The notes: generated from the sequence alone by a model not told the origin. 64,000 nt of DNA from Zoroaster sp. YZ-2022 (GCA_029582265.1 CM055816.1:8948959-9012958), one strand, 5' to 3'. Positions 1 to 11,389 are shown, numbered from the stretch's first letter. Program-made: numbers and translations.

Positions 1-289
1 GTATTGAAAGCACGCACACTTTGTTTTCAACTTGTGACTCCAAGGCAATAATAATTCAATGTGTTATTACAAAGACTGAACTGTTTTCCATCATTTCAAA
101 AGGATTGTATCGCTGACATGGTAGCCATTGGTGTATTTCTATTATTTTACAAAACATACATCACGTGCAAGTATAACACTTAACGATTTATTCTAGAATC
201 CTATAAAGATAAAGTGGGCAGTACATTTGTGTACGTAGACAGAATAACAACGAGAAAATATACAAATTAAAAATCTAGGGGTTCCGGGG

Positions 290-660
290 ATCGGGAGAGA
301 TTCAAAGTCGTCGTGTAGGGGTACTAGGTTAGCTAGGGGTCCTACTTATACCATCCCTCTCGTCGTCTCTAGAAATCATCGCCACTTTTAAACCTTACCC
401 CCTCATCAGACACCACGTAAAGGCACAAATGCATTTGCTTATGGCTTCATGGAAACTAATACTAAGTGTCATTGGCAGATCGGGGGAGCCAGGGGGAAGA
501 TTAGCGGATAAAGGAGGCAGGCAAAGAGGACCCCATTCATCACCTTGCAATAAATGTACCCTAGGCCTATTATGTGGACCACTTTTAGGCAGTTTCACCC
601 ATTTTTGCTGTACGATGTCTCATTTTCATTTCAGCTACGCTGGATCCATCCCTGCTTATA
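290..660 (+). repeat. Direct repeat, copy 1 of 2
   Basis: Begins near GTACTAGGTTAGCTAGGGG and ends near CTGCTTATAAAAGGT. Nearly the same sequence occurs at 2275-2640. The differences are a few substitutions and small indels. Short open frames inside it are not conserved between the copies. Confidence 0.8.
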
Positions 661-1140
661 AAAGGTATGTAAATGATCTGACCTTACTTTGACATAGCTT
701 TGCGCGCGAATCATTTCCAATGTTTAAATATGTAAAAATGTGTGATTTAAGGTCATTTTCAAATAATTTATTTAGCGTTAATTTTATGATTAAAAAGGTA
801 CGATTTTGATGTTCTCTTCTACGTTTATGTAAAAAAGTACATTCAACATTTAAAATATTGAAATATAGATTATAATTGCATGCCACCATGACTAAAAAGA
901 GTTTCGAAAAGACAGTTTAAAGGATACATGTGTATGTGTAGGTTAGTGAAAGACATTGTGTACAATGAACAGTTGCATTGATTCATTCCAGCATCTGCAG
1001 ATCCATCCCATAGCAGATGTAGTGTTCCTTCCATACAAAAATCCCGTTAAATGTACGGCACAATTTGTAAAACTTCCACCGTAACATTTACGGTGCTCTA
1101 CCTGGCAGCTATAGGGTACCAGGAATTTGTTTACAGTGCC

Positions 1141-1168
1141 GACGACTAAAATACGTATTTTAGTCGTC
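1141..1168. repeat. 28-bp perfect palindrome followed by related half-sites
   Basis: The arm GACGACTAAAATAC is followed at once by its exact reverse complement. Related half-sites (ACGTCGTTTAATCGTC, ACGTCGTTTAGTCGTC) follow up to about 1232. A short hairpin (CCGTAA-CAT-TTACGG) lies just upstream near 1080-1094. This may be the end of a foldback element. Confidence 0.75.
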
Positions 1169-1399
1169 AGAAACAGACGTCGTTTAATCGTCTAGTTGTC
1201 GGGAAAAGACGTCGTTTAGTCGTCAGATCAGAAAAAGACGGCGTTTTGTTTTGCATATAGGCCTACGACCAAAACAAGACATTTATAAGACGTCAGTAAT
1301 TTAAGTCTAAAAGAAGTCTTAGAGACGTCGTGTGCCCACTGGGATGTACTGTTTGTACTGTTACAGATAATATTATAGTCTGCCAAGTAAAAAAACTCA

Positions 1400-1815
1400 A
1401 AATTATTAATTTCATATCTATCGGTGACAAATGATTTATATTACTATTCGGTAGTTTTATTGTCATTTTGTGTGAGATAATAACCGTTACAAGCACAACA
1501 ATACCGAACAAAAACCGCTTAAAATTCAATAGTTTGTTCTCAGTAAGAGCTGAAACCTCTCATATGATACGAGCCGACAGCGTGCGAAAAAACGTAATGA
1601 AACACTAAATTGTCCTGTCATCAAGGCTTCGAATTTATTGATTCCATATCTCTCACTGACAAATGATTGATGTAATATTCGGTAGTTTTATTGTCATTTT
1701 GTTTGAGATAATTACCGTTTCAAGGACAACAATACCGAACAAAAACCGCTTAAAATTCACTAGTCTGTTCTCAGTAAGAGCTGAAACCTCTCATATATTA
1801 TTTCCAAGCCGACTG
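1400..1815 (+). repeat. Tandem duplication, about 240 bp apart
   Basis: The stretch containing TTCGGTAGTTTTATTGTCAT, AACAATACCGAACAAAAACC and GTAAGAGCTGAAACCTCTCA occurs twice (about 1445-1570 and 1675-1800) in the same orientation. It is diverged, so not recent. Confidence 0.75.
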
Positions 1816-2274
1816 CGGGTGTTTCCACTTAATGAGCCAGTTCAAGTACAAAGGCCTTGACGTTTAATTTAGTAATTGATTGTTATTGAAATTCAGTAAA
1901 TTAATGTTATTGAAATTCAAATTCAACACGCGATTTCAATTGCAATTGCGTCTCGAACCATTGGCGGATCGGGAAGGGGGCAGGGTCAAAGGGGCAGTTT
2001 ATAATAATCATAATATGTAATTTAACGACTTTTTAAAATGCGTGACGAGTGTCTATTTTCAAAATTTTGAATGAAGGCACCTGGGGGCACAGACCTCGGC
2101 TGGGGGCAGGCACGTGGGAAACTTGGGAAACGTTGGAGTTTGCTTCCTAAAAACGTATTTTCTGCGGTAATTCTTATTTCGTTGGTGTATTGTATTGACA
2201 TAACATACAACGGATGTTTTATGTTGCTGTTTAGCTTTAATTATTGTACTGCGTGTAATAACATGGGATCTTTT

Positions 2275-2640
2275 GAGGTGTACTAGGTTAGCTAGGGGTC
2301 CTACTTATGCCATCCCTCTCGTAGTCTCGAGAAATCACCGCCACTTTTAAACCTTACGCCCTCATCAGACACCACGTAAAAGGCACAAATGCATTTGCTT
2401 ATGGCTTCATGAAAACTAATACTAAGTATCATTGGCAGTTCGGGGGAGCCAGGGGGAAGTTTAGCGGATAAAGGAGGCAGGCAAAGAGGACAAGTGTCCA
2501 TTCATCACCTTGCAATAAATGTACCCTATACTTTATATATGTGGACCTCTTTTAGGCAGTTTCACCCCTTTTTGCTGTACGATGTCTCATTTTCATTTCA
2601 TCTACCCTGGATCCATCCCTGCTTATAAAAGGTGTCTGTA
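2275..2640 (+). repeat. Direct repeat, copy 2 of 2
   Basis: Second copy of the 290-660 segment, about 1.95 kb downstream and ending at the same TTATAAAAGGT. Confidence 0.8.
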
Positions 2641-3257
2641 CTGTTTGGACTGTTAAAGATAATATTGGTCTGTCGTCAAAAACAAATGTGATGGCTGTTT
2701 GACAGCTCTGAGGTATTTAGACCAATAAAAACGTCTATGTTGGGGGGGGGGGGGTTGATATTGGGGGATGGCTGTTGGGGGGGGATCGGATGATGGCGGT
2801 ATCTGAGTTATTGATGATGTTCTTCGATAGCAGGTGGCTTTTATGAATGGGCCATGGGTTTGTATACATGGCAGGATGTTGTATTTGTGGCCTTGACTAC
2901 TATTGTGAGTGAAAAAAGTACAGATTTTGTGTTTAACAATGAGTTGTTTTAGGAAAAATTTGTTTTTTTTGTGTTAATTAAGTAATTATTTTTCTAAGAA
3001 AAACATAAAAATTAAAAGAAAATTGATAGAAAACATCTCTAGACCCTCTGAAACAAGTTAAAATTGATAACATTGGGAAAATCAGTTCATTTACCCATGT
3101 AATTAACGATTTTACAACCTACTACACGGTGTAGTTGTGCTTGTTACGCCGCGTATAATTTAAAACTGGCAGGCACGCAGGGCAAAGAATCTTATTCATA
3201 TTATAAATACTTCCTCAGTAATTGAGTCTTTAGTTTATGTTTCAATTAAAAGATGTT

Positions 3258-3385
3258 AAGACGTCTGCAATAGTCAGCAGGAGGACGTGGGTTCGATTCC
3301 CACCTGAGCCGCCTATAATTTTTTACAGACACTTGGAAAGCACTGAGTATGCAGTGCCTACACGTCGGTGCAGGGCAAAATTAAA
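3258..3385 (+). mobile_element. SINE family C fragment (tRNA-derived)
   Basis: It carries a B-box-like GGTTCGATTCC within a tRNA-like 3' arm (GTGGGTTCGATTCCCAC). The tail has ACAGACACTTGGAAAGCACTG and ends near CACGTCGGTG. The same tail is seen inverted at 15001-15147 and 51462-51545. The A-box half is missing, so this is 5'-truncated. Confidence 0.65.
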
Positions 3386-3387
3386 TC

Positions 3388-4440
3388 AATGTTAATATTT
3401 TGTCTAGTAAGATTTAAAAAAATGTTTTTATTATGACACGATTGAAACTCTTTTTGCTAAAAACAGTTCTTCTAACACCTGATTTGAATTATGCAATTCT
3501 TACTTAGGGTAAACCCACTGCATTTTGTTAGGGTTTCTACAGAAACGAGCAGTTCGCATTGTAAACAAGGTTGGGTTCCCTGATCTTTTATTTTGAAAAT
3601 CCTTTATTTGAAAATCTCAAACTTTTAAAACTGAGAAACATCTATTATCTTAATTTAGGGAAATTTAGGTTGAAATATATTCATAACGTACTGCCTGTTA
3701 GTTTTCAATTTTGGTCAGTGGCGGCGCTACAGGGGGAGGGGGGCAAATGCCCCCCGGTTACTTTCTTTGCCCCCAATTTGTTCACCGATGGTAAGTCAAT
3801 GCTTTTTCAGCAGTACAAAATTACATTAAAGGTTAACGTTTGTCCCCCCCTAAATTTAAGCTTGTCCCCCTCTTTCCCCCTCCCCCCAGTTTAACAGGTC
3901 TGGTGCCGCCGCTGATCTTGGTTTACATTAATTGCTTCTGTTCACTCCTATGAGACTCGTAGTTCATCAAATGGTAATATTTATGTTAATTTTAGTAGGA
4001 CAACTCACTCAAAAAGTAGCCTATTACAGAGTCGTGTTTTGTACATATTTAAGACAAGCCGTTTCCCCGACATCTTCCCCGACATCTTTTAGCCAAAAAC
4101 TTAAAAGTAGTATTTTAGAATTGTATATGTATTACATCCAGTCTAAAGCTACATCCAGTCTTACTCCTGTTTTTTGCTGGACTTGTGTTTGTCTTGTATA
4201 TATTTCCTGTTAATTGTGTTTTGTTTGTGTTTGGGAAGAGTACAAAAGCTTTCCTTCCTCATTTTCCTTACATGTTAACATTATTTAATTTGTTTTGTTT
4301 AGTTGCTTATTTTGTTTATTTTGTGTTAATTAATTTACAGCTTATAGATTTGTTGCATCTGTCTTAATATATGAATTGGAACAAATAATGAAAATGTATT
4401 TCTTTATGAAGTTGGCATGAAATAAATGTTTCTAAATAAT
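3388..4440 (+). mobile_element. Dead CR1/Jockey-like LINE, 3' end (copy 1), with nested MITE
   Basis: This is the C-terminal part of a non-LTR reverse transcriptase with its 3' UTR. It is homologous to the copies at 23468-24770 and 29403-30770. Recognisable remnants include the segments before and after LQKRAVRIVN and the later HSYETR motif typical of these LINEs. Frames are broken. The copy is interrupted at 3716-3914 by a hAT-like MITE that the other two copies lack. It ends near an AATAAATG stretch, then the repeat modules at 4470 and 4795 follow. Confidence 0.75.
3716..3914. mobile_element. hAT-like MITE, 199 bp, with 8-bp target duplication
   Basis: The ends are CAGTGGCGGCGCTAC and, reversed, CAGCGGCGGCACCAG. 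It is flanked by ATTTTGGT (3708-3715) and ATCTTGGT (3915-3922), an 8-bp target duplication with one mismatch, as expected of hAT elements. The LINE copies at 24.3 and 30.3 kb show the uninterrupted site. The interior is C-rich with no coding capacity. Confidence 0.8.
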
Positions 4441-4469
4441 CATTTTTCTGCTGATGATCTGGTACTGAT

Positions 4470-4640
4470 GGTTACATATCGTTTCAAATGAACACCGGTG
4501 TTTTCTCAGCCTGCCAGCGCAACATCCGTCAGCCTGGGCACCGAGGAACCCCGGAGACCTCGCTCGGCTTCGCCGAAGCCGTTTACGTACACTGGCTACA
4601 GTCTGTAAAACTCCCCCTGTGGAAAATGTATTAAATTTGT
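4470..4640 (+). repeat. Repeat module A (copy 1)
   Basis: Starts GGTTACATATCGTTTC and contains CTCGCTCGGCTTCGCCGAAG, whose GGCTTC-GCC-GAAGCC forms a hairpin. Homologous modules lie at 20371, 24848, 28926, 30850 and 35957. This copy lacks the segment after CTACAGT. Confidence 0.8.
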
Positions 4641-4739
4641 TGATTTTGATATCCCTCTTAATAATTTTGTTTTTGCATTAATAATTAAATGTTAATTAAT
4701 TTCTTGTTGAAATAAACGTTGATCTCATGTCATTAGAAA

Positions 4740-5015
4740 GACGCTTTTCTGCAAAATTATTTCTTGATCTGGTGCTGATGGCTGGCATACATTTGTTTAT
4801 TTCAAATTGAACACCAGTGTTTTCTCACCCTGCCAGCGCGGCAAGAGCCAGTCTGGACACCGGGATGAGAACACTGGAGACCTCGCTCGAATATACTCAC
4901 ATGTGTATGCACGTGTATTTGTATAATTATAAAGGTGATTATTTTTGTTTTATTGTGTACAAGGTAACACATAAAATCAGACAAGTATTTTGAACAGACC
5001 TCAGAGCTGTTCTGA
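4740..5015 (+). repeat. Repeat module B (copy 1)
   Basis: Shares with module A the stretch TCAAATTGAACACC...TTTTCTCA..CTGCCAGCGCG...GACCTCGCTCG, then continues differently (AATATACTCACATGTGTATG). Copies occur at 20740, 25215 and 31195. Homology to those ends near 5015, within AGACCTCAGAGCTG. Confidence 0.8.
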
Positions 5016-6148
5016 GATTTCTTGACAAAATTTTTTAGAGGTATGAGTGTAATGACATGTTCATTAACACATCAAAAACGTGAAACGTAAGGATTTGTTA
5101 TAGTAAAATGATATAAATATGTAATTTGGCACCTTATGAAGTAATAATTATGTAACTTCAGAATTAGTCTTACAAATATTCGTATTTCATACTTCTTAAG
5201 TCTCGTCGCGGTCGGACGTTGTTAGTATTGATAAATAACGCATGCCGATATTGATGATGTAATGATGACGCGTGCAAACGAAATATGTCAGTTTCAGAAG
5301 AGAGTCTATTCTGAACAATACAGACGAAGTTTACAATTCAGGATTAATTAAGTCTAATCTGAATGTTTATTAACAAAACAAACCAGACTTGAACTAAGAC
5401 TAGTCTTTAATAGAATACTTATGTTGCTAGCAGTAGTCCCTTGCACCTCCAACAGTGGTATTGCAGAGAGTAGGATATTGACGCTTGAGCCAATACTAGT
5501 CTTTGATATTCGATATTGTCTGTATGTACAATACAGACACCAACATAAATATGTACAGGTATTTATACATATTTATACCTGTACATATTCTATTTTTCTA
5601 TTGAAAATTGTGTAAAATTGTATCATAACAAATATCGAATCCTCTTCGTCAAACGAATAATGCCCCAGTAATTATCAAGTAATTATCCAAACATTTTATG
5701 TGCTAAACAAATTCACATAGGCATTAATTCATACAGGAAAAACAAATTATTTCCTCAAACCATTAAAACAATTCAGGTTGGGACTATCTATTATTGAATA
5801 ATCTTTTTTAACCAATTTGTGAGGAAACAAAAAACAGATAAAGCTGAGCCTTATCAAGTTTCTGTCAACCAATCAGGTGATACATGTAAATCACCATTCA
5901 GCAGTGACTTCACTTTGACCAATCAGTGCTTTACGCATGCAATCCTTTGGATCGCAAACATTCAATATAAACACTCATCGGTCGATGCTGTGTTACATTT
6001 CTACATTTTGTGCAGTATAGTGTTTCAATCAAACAGTTGGTCAACCGATGATACCGAAATACTTGATTGAATATAAACTGATAGTTCTACTTATTTAATT
6101 GGATTTACATTGAAACGTTTTCACCCATATACAAACAATACATTGAAG
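5016..6148. other. Upstream region of the fibrinogen-related gene
   Basis: AT-rich; no coding sequence recognised. A short inverted pair near 5555-5590 (ACAGGTATTTATACATA with TATTTATACCTGT) could form a hairpin. The gene's promoter should lie in the last 200-300 bases. Confidence 0.5.
5966..5972 (+). promoter_or_regulatory. Candidate TATA box of the fibrinogen-related gene
   Basis: TATAAAC lies about 180 bases upstream of the chosen ATG. That would put the transcription start near 5995-6000 and leave a 5' UTR of about 150 bases with a few out-of-frame ATGs. This rests on motif and position only; an upstream non-coding exon would change it. Confidence 0.3.
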
Positions 6149-7186
6149 ATGACGCAGCAAGTACTCTTGATGTGCGTACTCCATTTCAAAATGATGTTCG
6201 TGTTTATAGTACCACTGATATCACAAGCGGTAAGCTTGGGAAGTCAATGTGGTGGGCTTGCAAACGAATATCTCCCCGCAGATAACCGAGCACTCAAAAA
6301 CTTCACGTATGCCAAGAAAACTGTACCCTATTACGTCATGTGCGGACGAGACTGTAACATGGATAAGAACTGTAAGTCGTTTAACTTCTATGAATGCAAT
6401 AAAATGTGTGAGTTAAATAACTCCACAAGGACTGAGTATCCTGAATCATTCGTTGAAGATCAAGAAAGTGTGTACTTCGATGAAAATGAAGACACACCTC
6501 TCTTCTCATTGCCTGATATCTCCTTTGATCGCTACAAAAGTTGTAAAGGGCTAATGGAGGCAGGTTACCGCACAAGTGGTGTCTACAAGATCTACCCAGA
6601 CGGATTCAGCGATGGTCTCAAAGTCTATTGTGAAATGGACATTGATGGCGGCGGATGGATTGTGTTTCAGCGCAGAGAGGACGGCAATATTGGCTTTTAT
6701 CGTGACTGGAGTGAGTATAAGTCTGGCTTCGGTGATCTAAGCGGGGAGCATTGGTTAGGCAATGATAACTTGGTGAGTCTGACATCTGATAAATCACACG
6801 GGACATGGGACCTCCGCATAGATCTCACAGATTGGAGTGACGGTACGGCATTCGCGAAATACACGGATTTCCAAATCACTGGTGAGAAGTACACACTGAA
6901 TTATGGCGAATACGATGTAAGCAGCACTGCTGGTGACTCTCTTGGGCATCACAAGGGAATGTACTTCTCAACTGAGGATAATGACAATGATGCGTCAGGG
7001 CTGAATTGTGCACAATCCCGTGAAGGAGCCTGGTGGTTTAGTAAATGTCACGACTCTCACTTAAATGGTCCTTATTACCCAGATGGGCAGAATCAGGTGG
7101 CCAAAGGCATTGTGTGGTATCACTGGCATAACAACTGGAATACTCTCAAAGCATCCAGCATGAAAATGCGTGAAACAGACATGTAA
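6149..7186 (+). CDS. Secreted PAN/apple plus fibrinogen C-terminal domain protein (fibrinogen-related protein, 345 aa)
   Basis: The open frame reaches upstream to 6110, but the first ATG is at 6149 (context AAG-ATG-A), giving 345 residues ending in TAA. Residues 1 to about 29 are a hydrophobic signal peptide. Residues about 33-110 resemble a PAN/apple module: closely spaced cysteines in MCGRDCNMDKNC and ECNKMC, with an N-glycosylation sequon NNST. Residues about 128-345 are a fibrinogen-C (FReD) domain: SCKGL, GGGWIVFQRR, the acidic calcium-site stretch FSTEDNDND, and GAWWFSKCHDSHLNG. Cysteines flank the calcium loop as usual. Family knowledge: secreted invertebrate FReD proteins often bind acetylated sugars and serve in innate recognition. 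A lectin role is inferred; no ligand can be read from the sequence. The frame is intact in one exon. GTAAGT at the stop codon is a good splice-donor match, so an alternative 3' exon cannot be excluded. No related gene is nearby. Confidence 0.93.
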   Translation: MTQQVLLMCVLHFKMMFVFIVPLISQAVSLGSQCGGLANEYLPADNRALKNFTYAKKTVPYYVMCGRDCNMDKNCKSFNFYECNKMCELNNSTRTEYPESFVEDQESVYFDENEDTPLFSLPDISFDRYKSCKGLMEAGYRTSGVYKIYPDGFSDGLKVYCEMDIDGGGWIVFQRREDGNIGFYRDWSEYKSGFGDLSGEHWLGNDNLVSLTSDKSHGTWDLRIDLTDWSDGTAFAKYTDFQITGEKYTLNYGEYDVSSTAGDSLGHHKGMYFSTEDNDNDASGLNCAQSREGAWWFSKCHDSHLNGPYYPDGQNQVAKGIVWYHWHNNWNTLKASSMKMRETDM

Positions 7187-7690
7187 GTACACCAATTAAC
7201 ATTACAGGAAACATACTGGAAAAACAGAATATAAAATAATAGTTTTATTTGGCGGTCAAAAACATAAATATGTGTGTTTCCCATCTACCCGCAGTCACCT
7301 AACACATCACGCATATACCTTTATCATTTATTTATAAATAATTATAAATAAATAAAACATATGATATTATAGGCCTTATATTTTGTGTTTAGGCCAAATT
7401 ATTTCTTTACAAATAATAATAATAATAATAACAGGAGCTGAAAAGGGTATCCATTTGTACCCACCTTACTTTGTATAATTATAAATGGAAACACTTAATA
7501 TTTTGGTCTTAATTTTGAAAACCTCATATTGAAAGTTCAGTTTATTTATTTATTTTTAATATTTAAAAAAATAACGACTTAACAAACTGTTTCACCATTT
7601 CGGAAAATTAAATCTCTTGAGATTAACAAAATAATTGATAGCCTTGACCAAGTCGCATCGGAACGGTTTGGTCGCGTAATTTTGCCCCAC
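7187..7690. other. 3' flank of the fibrinogen-related gene
   Basis: AT-rich, with an AAT microsatellite near 7419-7432 and several A/T homopolymers. Nothing else is seen. Confidence 0.5.
7351..7356 (+). terminator. Candidate polyadenylation signal
   Basis: AATAAA lies 165 bases after the stop codon of the fibrinogen-related gene, in AT-rich DNA where such hexamers also occur by chance. Confidence 0.35.
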
Positions 7691-7699
7691 AGTGCATGA

Positions 7700-8060
7700 A
7701 TCCATATGTATACACACTGTATGTACATGTATAATTATGTAAATACAGACAATGAACACTCGTTGGATAGATGTACATGTACGTGTCCTGTACAATGTAT
7801 GTGTGTTATGTACATATATGTAAATACAGACAATGACCACTCGTTGGATAGATGTACATGTACGTGTCCTGTACAATGTATGTGTGTTATGTACATAATT
7901 ATATGTAAATACAGACAATGACCACTCGTTGGATAGATGTACATGTACGTGTCCTGTACAATGTATATGTGTTATGTACATGTATGTAAATACAAACAAT
8001 GACCACTCGTTGGATAGATGTACATGTACGTGTCCTGTACAATGTATAATGTGTTATGTA
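7700..8060 (+). repeat. Minisatellite, four units of 80-85 bp
   Basis: Units start at GTAAATACAGACAATG near 7739, 7820, 7905 and 7985. Each contains CACTCGTTGGATAGATGTAC, ATGTACGTGTCCTGTACAAT and GTGTTATGTACAT. Unit lengths differ by small TA/AT indels. The long open frames across it on both strands are artefacts of the periodicity. Confidence 0.92.
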
Positions 8061-10690
8061 TATTATATGAAATGAAATGCACAGTGTATGCTGAATTTCT
8101 CTGGCCAGAAATCGGTACGGGTTGGAGATACCGTACGATAACAGCCTTGGTCAACGCTATATAATTGATAAAGATTGGATATGGATAACGAGAAATTAAG
8201 TGAATGAATGCATTGATGATGCAGCTGGATTCATTGCTCTTCAAAATAATGGCACCTACGATAGACTGTTTAACAGTGCTTTTTACAATGTCAGTGGTTT
8301 TACAATGTCACTAACAATAAGGTTGATACATTTCTTACTAAATAGGAAAATATAACTGTACCGGACTTGCCGGTAAAATAGCGAATCATTTGGGACACGT
8401 ATATTTAAAAAAAAAACTAATGTTCTCATCACTTTGGACATTAAGATAGAAGTTTAAATATGAAGTTATCTTGACTGAATTGAAAGCATTTTATGTCTGT
8501 CACGGTACATTATATCATCAGAAATACATAACACTGAATGAACTTGAGATATTTGTCTTGTTAGTTCACTTAATGAAGTTTTCAAAGTTAGGAATCATGA
8601 AAAAGGCTTCGACCTTTCAGCGATTACACAAGAATTCCTTTTGCTTTTCGTAAAATTCCGCACTGGCTTTTCTTGGCCGCTGGAAAAGTTGTGCGCATTT
8701 TTGTTTGGTCATATAGAAAAATATATTTGGTGTTTAAAGTTTGTCTGAATGTAATTGTAATTATAAATGTATGCACTGCACTGAAAATGACACAATATTT
8801 GTAAATGTAATCATATTAGTATCGTAAACACTGGCCCGTAAACTGGGGATCTATATTTTAGAATGAACCCCCCCCCCCCCGCCTTCCCAGATATGTTGCA
8901 CTTGCTCTGTTTTTAAACCTAAATATACTTTGAAACATCATTGCGACAAATGTGTAATGAGTTCCATTGGAAAACAAATGTGCAATGTTAGTGTACACGT
9001 TTGCAAATAACACCCGATTACATGATTACTAAAACATGATTACTAAAAACTTACTTTATGTGAAGTTATTTGCTCGTACCAAGCATCTAGAGAAATTATT
9101 CAATCTGAGATTCTGTAAAACGTGAGAAATGTATTACAAATTTGGAATGGATCCATTTTCTACATTTGAATACATGCAAACAAATCTGATAACGTGTTCG
9201 CTATTTTCTCGCTAACGACGAGAATAAACTGAAACTTTCACATTTATTTTATTGTATAAATATCTCTTCATTCTTATAAAGTATGGATGCATTTATAGAC
9301 ATATTACTAATAGTGTTGTATACAATCTCTTTAAGCCATCCCATCCCTTATTTTCAAACTAGTCTACGGGTCTAAATCATATATGAATGGTGTTTAGCTT
9401 TGTTTAGTGGATTTTACTTACTACCGAAAAAGGTTAATACTAAAATGTGAACAAATAACAGACCATGTCAACAAAATATTAATTAAGGTGATCGTCCTTG
9501 CTCAACCTAATGAATTAGGCCTGAGTTGATTTATGTTATATATTTTATATCCAATAATTGGTTAAATAATTGTCTAATAATAAAAAATATATATATATAT
9601 ATATAAAAAATTGGGTAGGTAGTTCCAATTGCATCTTCCTCCCAGCATATTCACGATGGATATGAACGGTAAAATAATCCCAGTTGACTTCAGCCGGACG
9701 GTAATTTTTCCCCAAACCAGATTACAGTGAAAGCAGCATCGTTGTATCTGTATGTGGTGAAAATAAATAAATAAATACAATTAATCAACCCGACCTAATT
9801 TTTCGATTTGAAAGGACTATCACTAGTTTATTATTTATTACATGGTCTTATTAACAATTAATAATAATAAATACTATAAAAAAAACTAAATACAAAAGTA
9901 CAAAAATTCAAACGAAAAAAATACGAAAAAATATGTATATATACAAAAACAAAATAAGAGTAATAATACAAAAATGATTTTACATTCTATTAGCCAGTAA
10001 TTGTTAGCCAGTGACTCGGGCAAAATGTTGTGAAAGTATATCTGTCAGCATATCTCTGTCTTAGAAATCTTTACTGAAATCTTTTAAATGAATATTTGAA
10101 TGTATTTGTAGAATTTACATATATCCTAGTCTCTTGTCAACAATTACAATCTGTTGAATTCTTCAGAATTTGAAATGTCCTTGGAGAAGGACCCTTCAAT
10201 TGATGTGTTTTCTTTTGTTATCTGATTCACGTGAGTGTACATACGGGGAAAGTGACTGATGAAAAACAAAACATAAGTAGTCTGCAGAATTTAAGCTGTC
10301 GTTGTTGACAATGGATTTGAATTGTTTACAATTTACTTAATTTTTATAATTAAAGTCATTAAAGATATTAATATATTCCATGCTCAAGCGATGCTGGTCA
10401 CTAAAGTTAAACATGTCATTTTAAATGAGAAACCATTATAAAATAATTATGAATTTATGATGTAATGTCATAAATTCATTTAAATTTTATATAACCATTC
10501 TTTAATCCTTATTACCAAACTAAAACAGCATTTCAAAATTGAAATATATTTTCCAAGTAAACTCACTTTGAGCACGGAATATCAATCTTTGAGAACAATC
10601 GTTGTAATTAAAAGAAAATTGCCTGTACATAACGCATTGATGTTATTAATTAGCTGTCAGAGGCCATCCACAATTTCAGACATTTTCAAA
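8061..10690. other. Intergenic DNA, no gene recognised
   Basis: AT-rich; no supported coding sequence. It contains a poly-C run (about 8871-8880), an AT dinucleotide run (about 9587-9604) and many A/T homopolymers. Confidence 0.6.
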
Positions 10691-10700
10691 GGAGAATAAT

Positions 10701-10857
10701 GGACGTGTTTGGCAATTTTTGTCTTGAAAATGCCGAGTACTCAAATGTCGAAAATGTTGGATAGCCTCAATTAAATTATGGACGTGTTTGGCAATTTTTG
10801 TCTTGAAAATGCCGAGTACTCAAATGTCGAAAATGTTGGATAGCCTCAATTAAATTA
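10701..10857 (+). repeat. 79-bp tandem duplication, essentially perfect
   Basis: The unit beginning GGACGTGTTTGGCAATTTTT and ending CCTCAATTAAATTA occurs at 10701 and again at 10780. I see no internal mismatch, so it is recent, or an assembly slip. Confidence 0.9.
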
Positions 10858-11184
10858 ATACTGTTGAAAAACCTGGTTCGAATCAAGTGCAATAAACTGA
10901 GTGATAGGAACCGAATACAAATGTTTTCTTTCATTTCTGAGTTTGTGTATAAACGAAGTCTTCTAAACTTGACCACGTGACCTGACAGATGAGGACAAAC
11001 GGCGACAGGAGTTTACAGAGACTATAGATAACTAAACCTCTCTCTGACATTATTGAAGGGACATCTAACATAACATTACAAAGGGACACTGTTTTTTTTT
11101 AAATCTTTTTCATTTCCAGTATTAAGTCGAAAATTTAGTGGACCACAATAGATTTTCACTAAATTTCGACTTGATGCTGAATAG

Positions 11185-11375
11185 GGAGAGGCGTTGGATG
11201 GGGTGGGAGGAGGAGGAGGTGGATGGGGAGGAATGGGGAGGGGTGGGAGGGAAGGGGAGGGGTGGAAGGAAGGGGAAGGGGGAGGGGAAAGGGAGAGGAA
11301 AAGGAAAGAGGAGAGTTAGATGGGTAGAGTCCGGGAGGAAGGGAGGGGAGACTTCTGGGGTGGGGAGAGGAACGT
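11185..11375 (+). repeat. Purine-rich low-complexity tract
   Basis: About 190 bases of almost only G and A on the + strand (blocks of GGGGAGG, GGAAGGGG, GAGGAGGAGG). The open frames through it are compositional. Such tracts can adopt triplex structures. Confidence 0.8.
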
Positions 11376-11389
11376 GATCAAATGCCAAG

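Larger units (their letters stand above)
1..3190. other. Intergenic DNA with direct duplications, no gene recognised
   Basis: No supported coding sequence. About 350 bases (around 290-660) recur near 2275-2640 with small changes. A second segment near 1400-1580 recurs near 1631-1815. Around 1343-1380 and 2631-2670 there is a further shared stretch (TACTGTT.. then GATAATATT). These are old local duplications of unknown origin. A poly-G run lies near 2742-2754. Confidence 0.6.

Noticed and set aside
7592..8244. Long open frames on both strands across the minisatellite
   Set aside because: They arise because the repeat unit has few stops. No domain or consistent frame exists, since unit length changes by 4-5 bases.
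11122..11388. Pro/Ser-rich and Gly/Glu-rich open frames
   Set aside because: They are products of the purine-rich tract on either strand.
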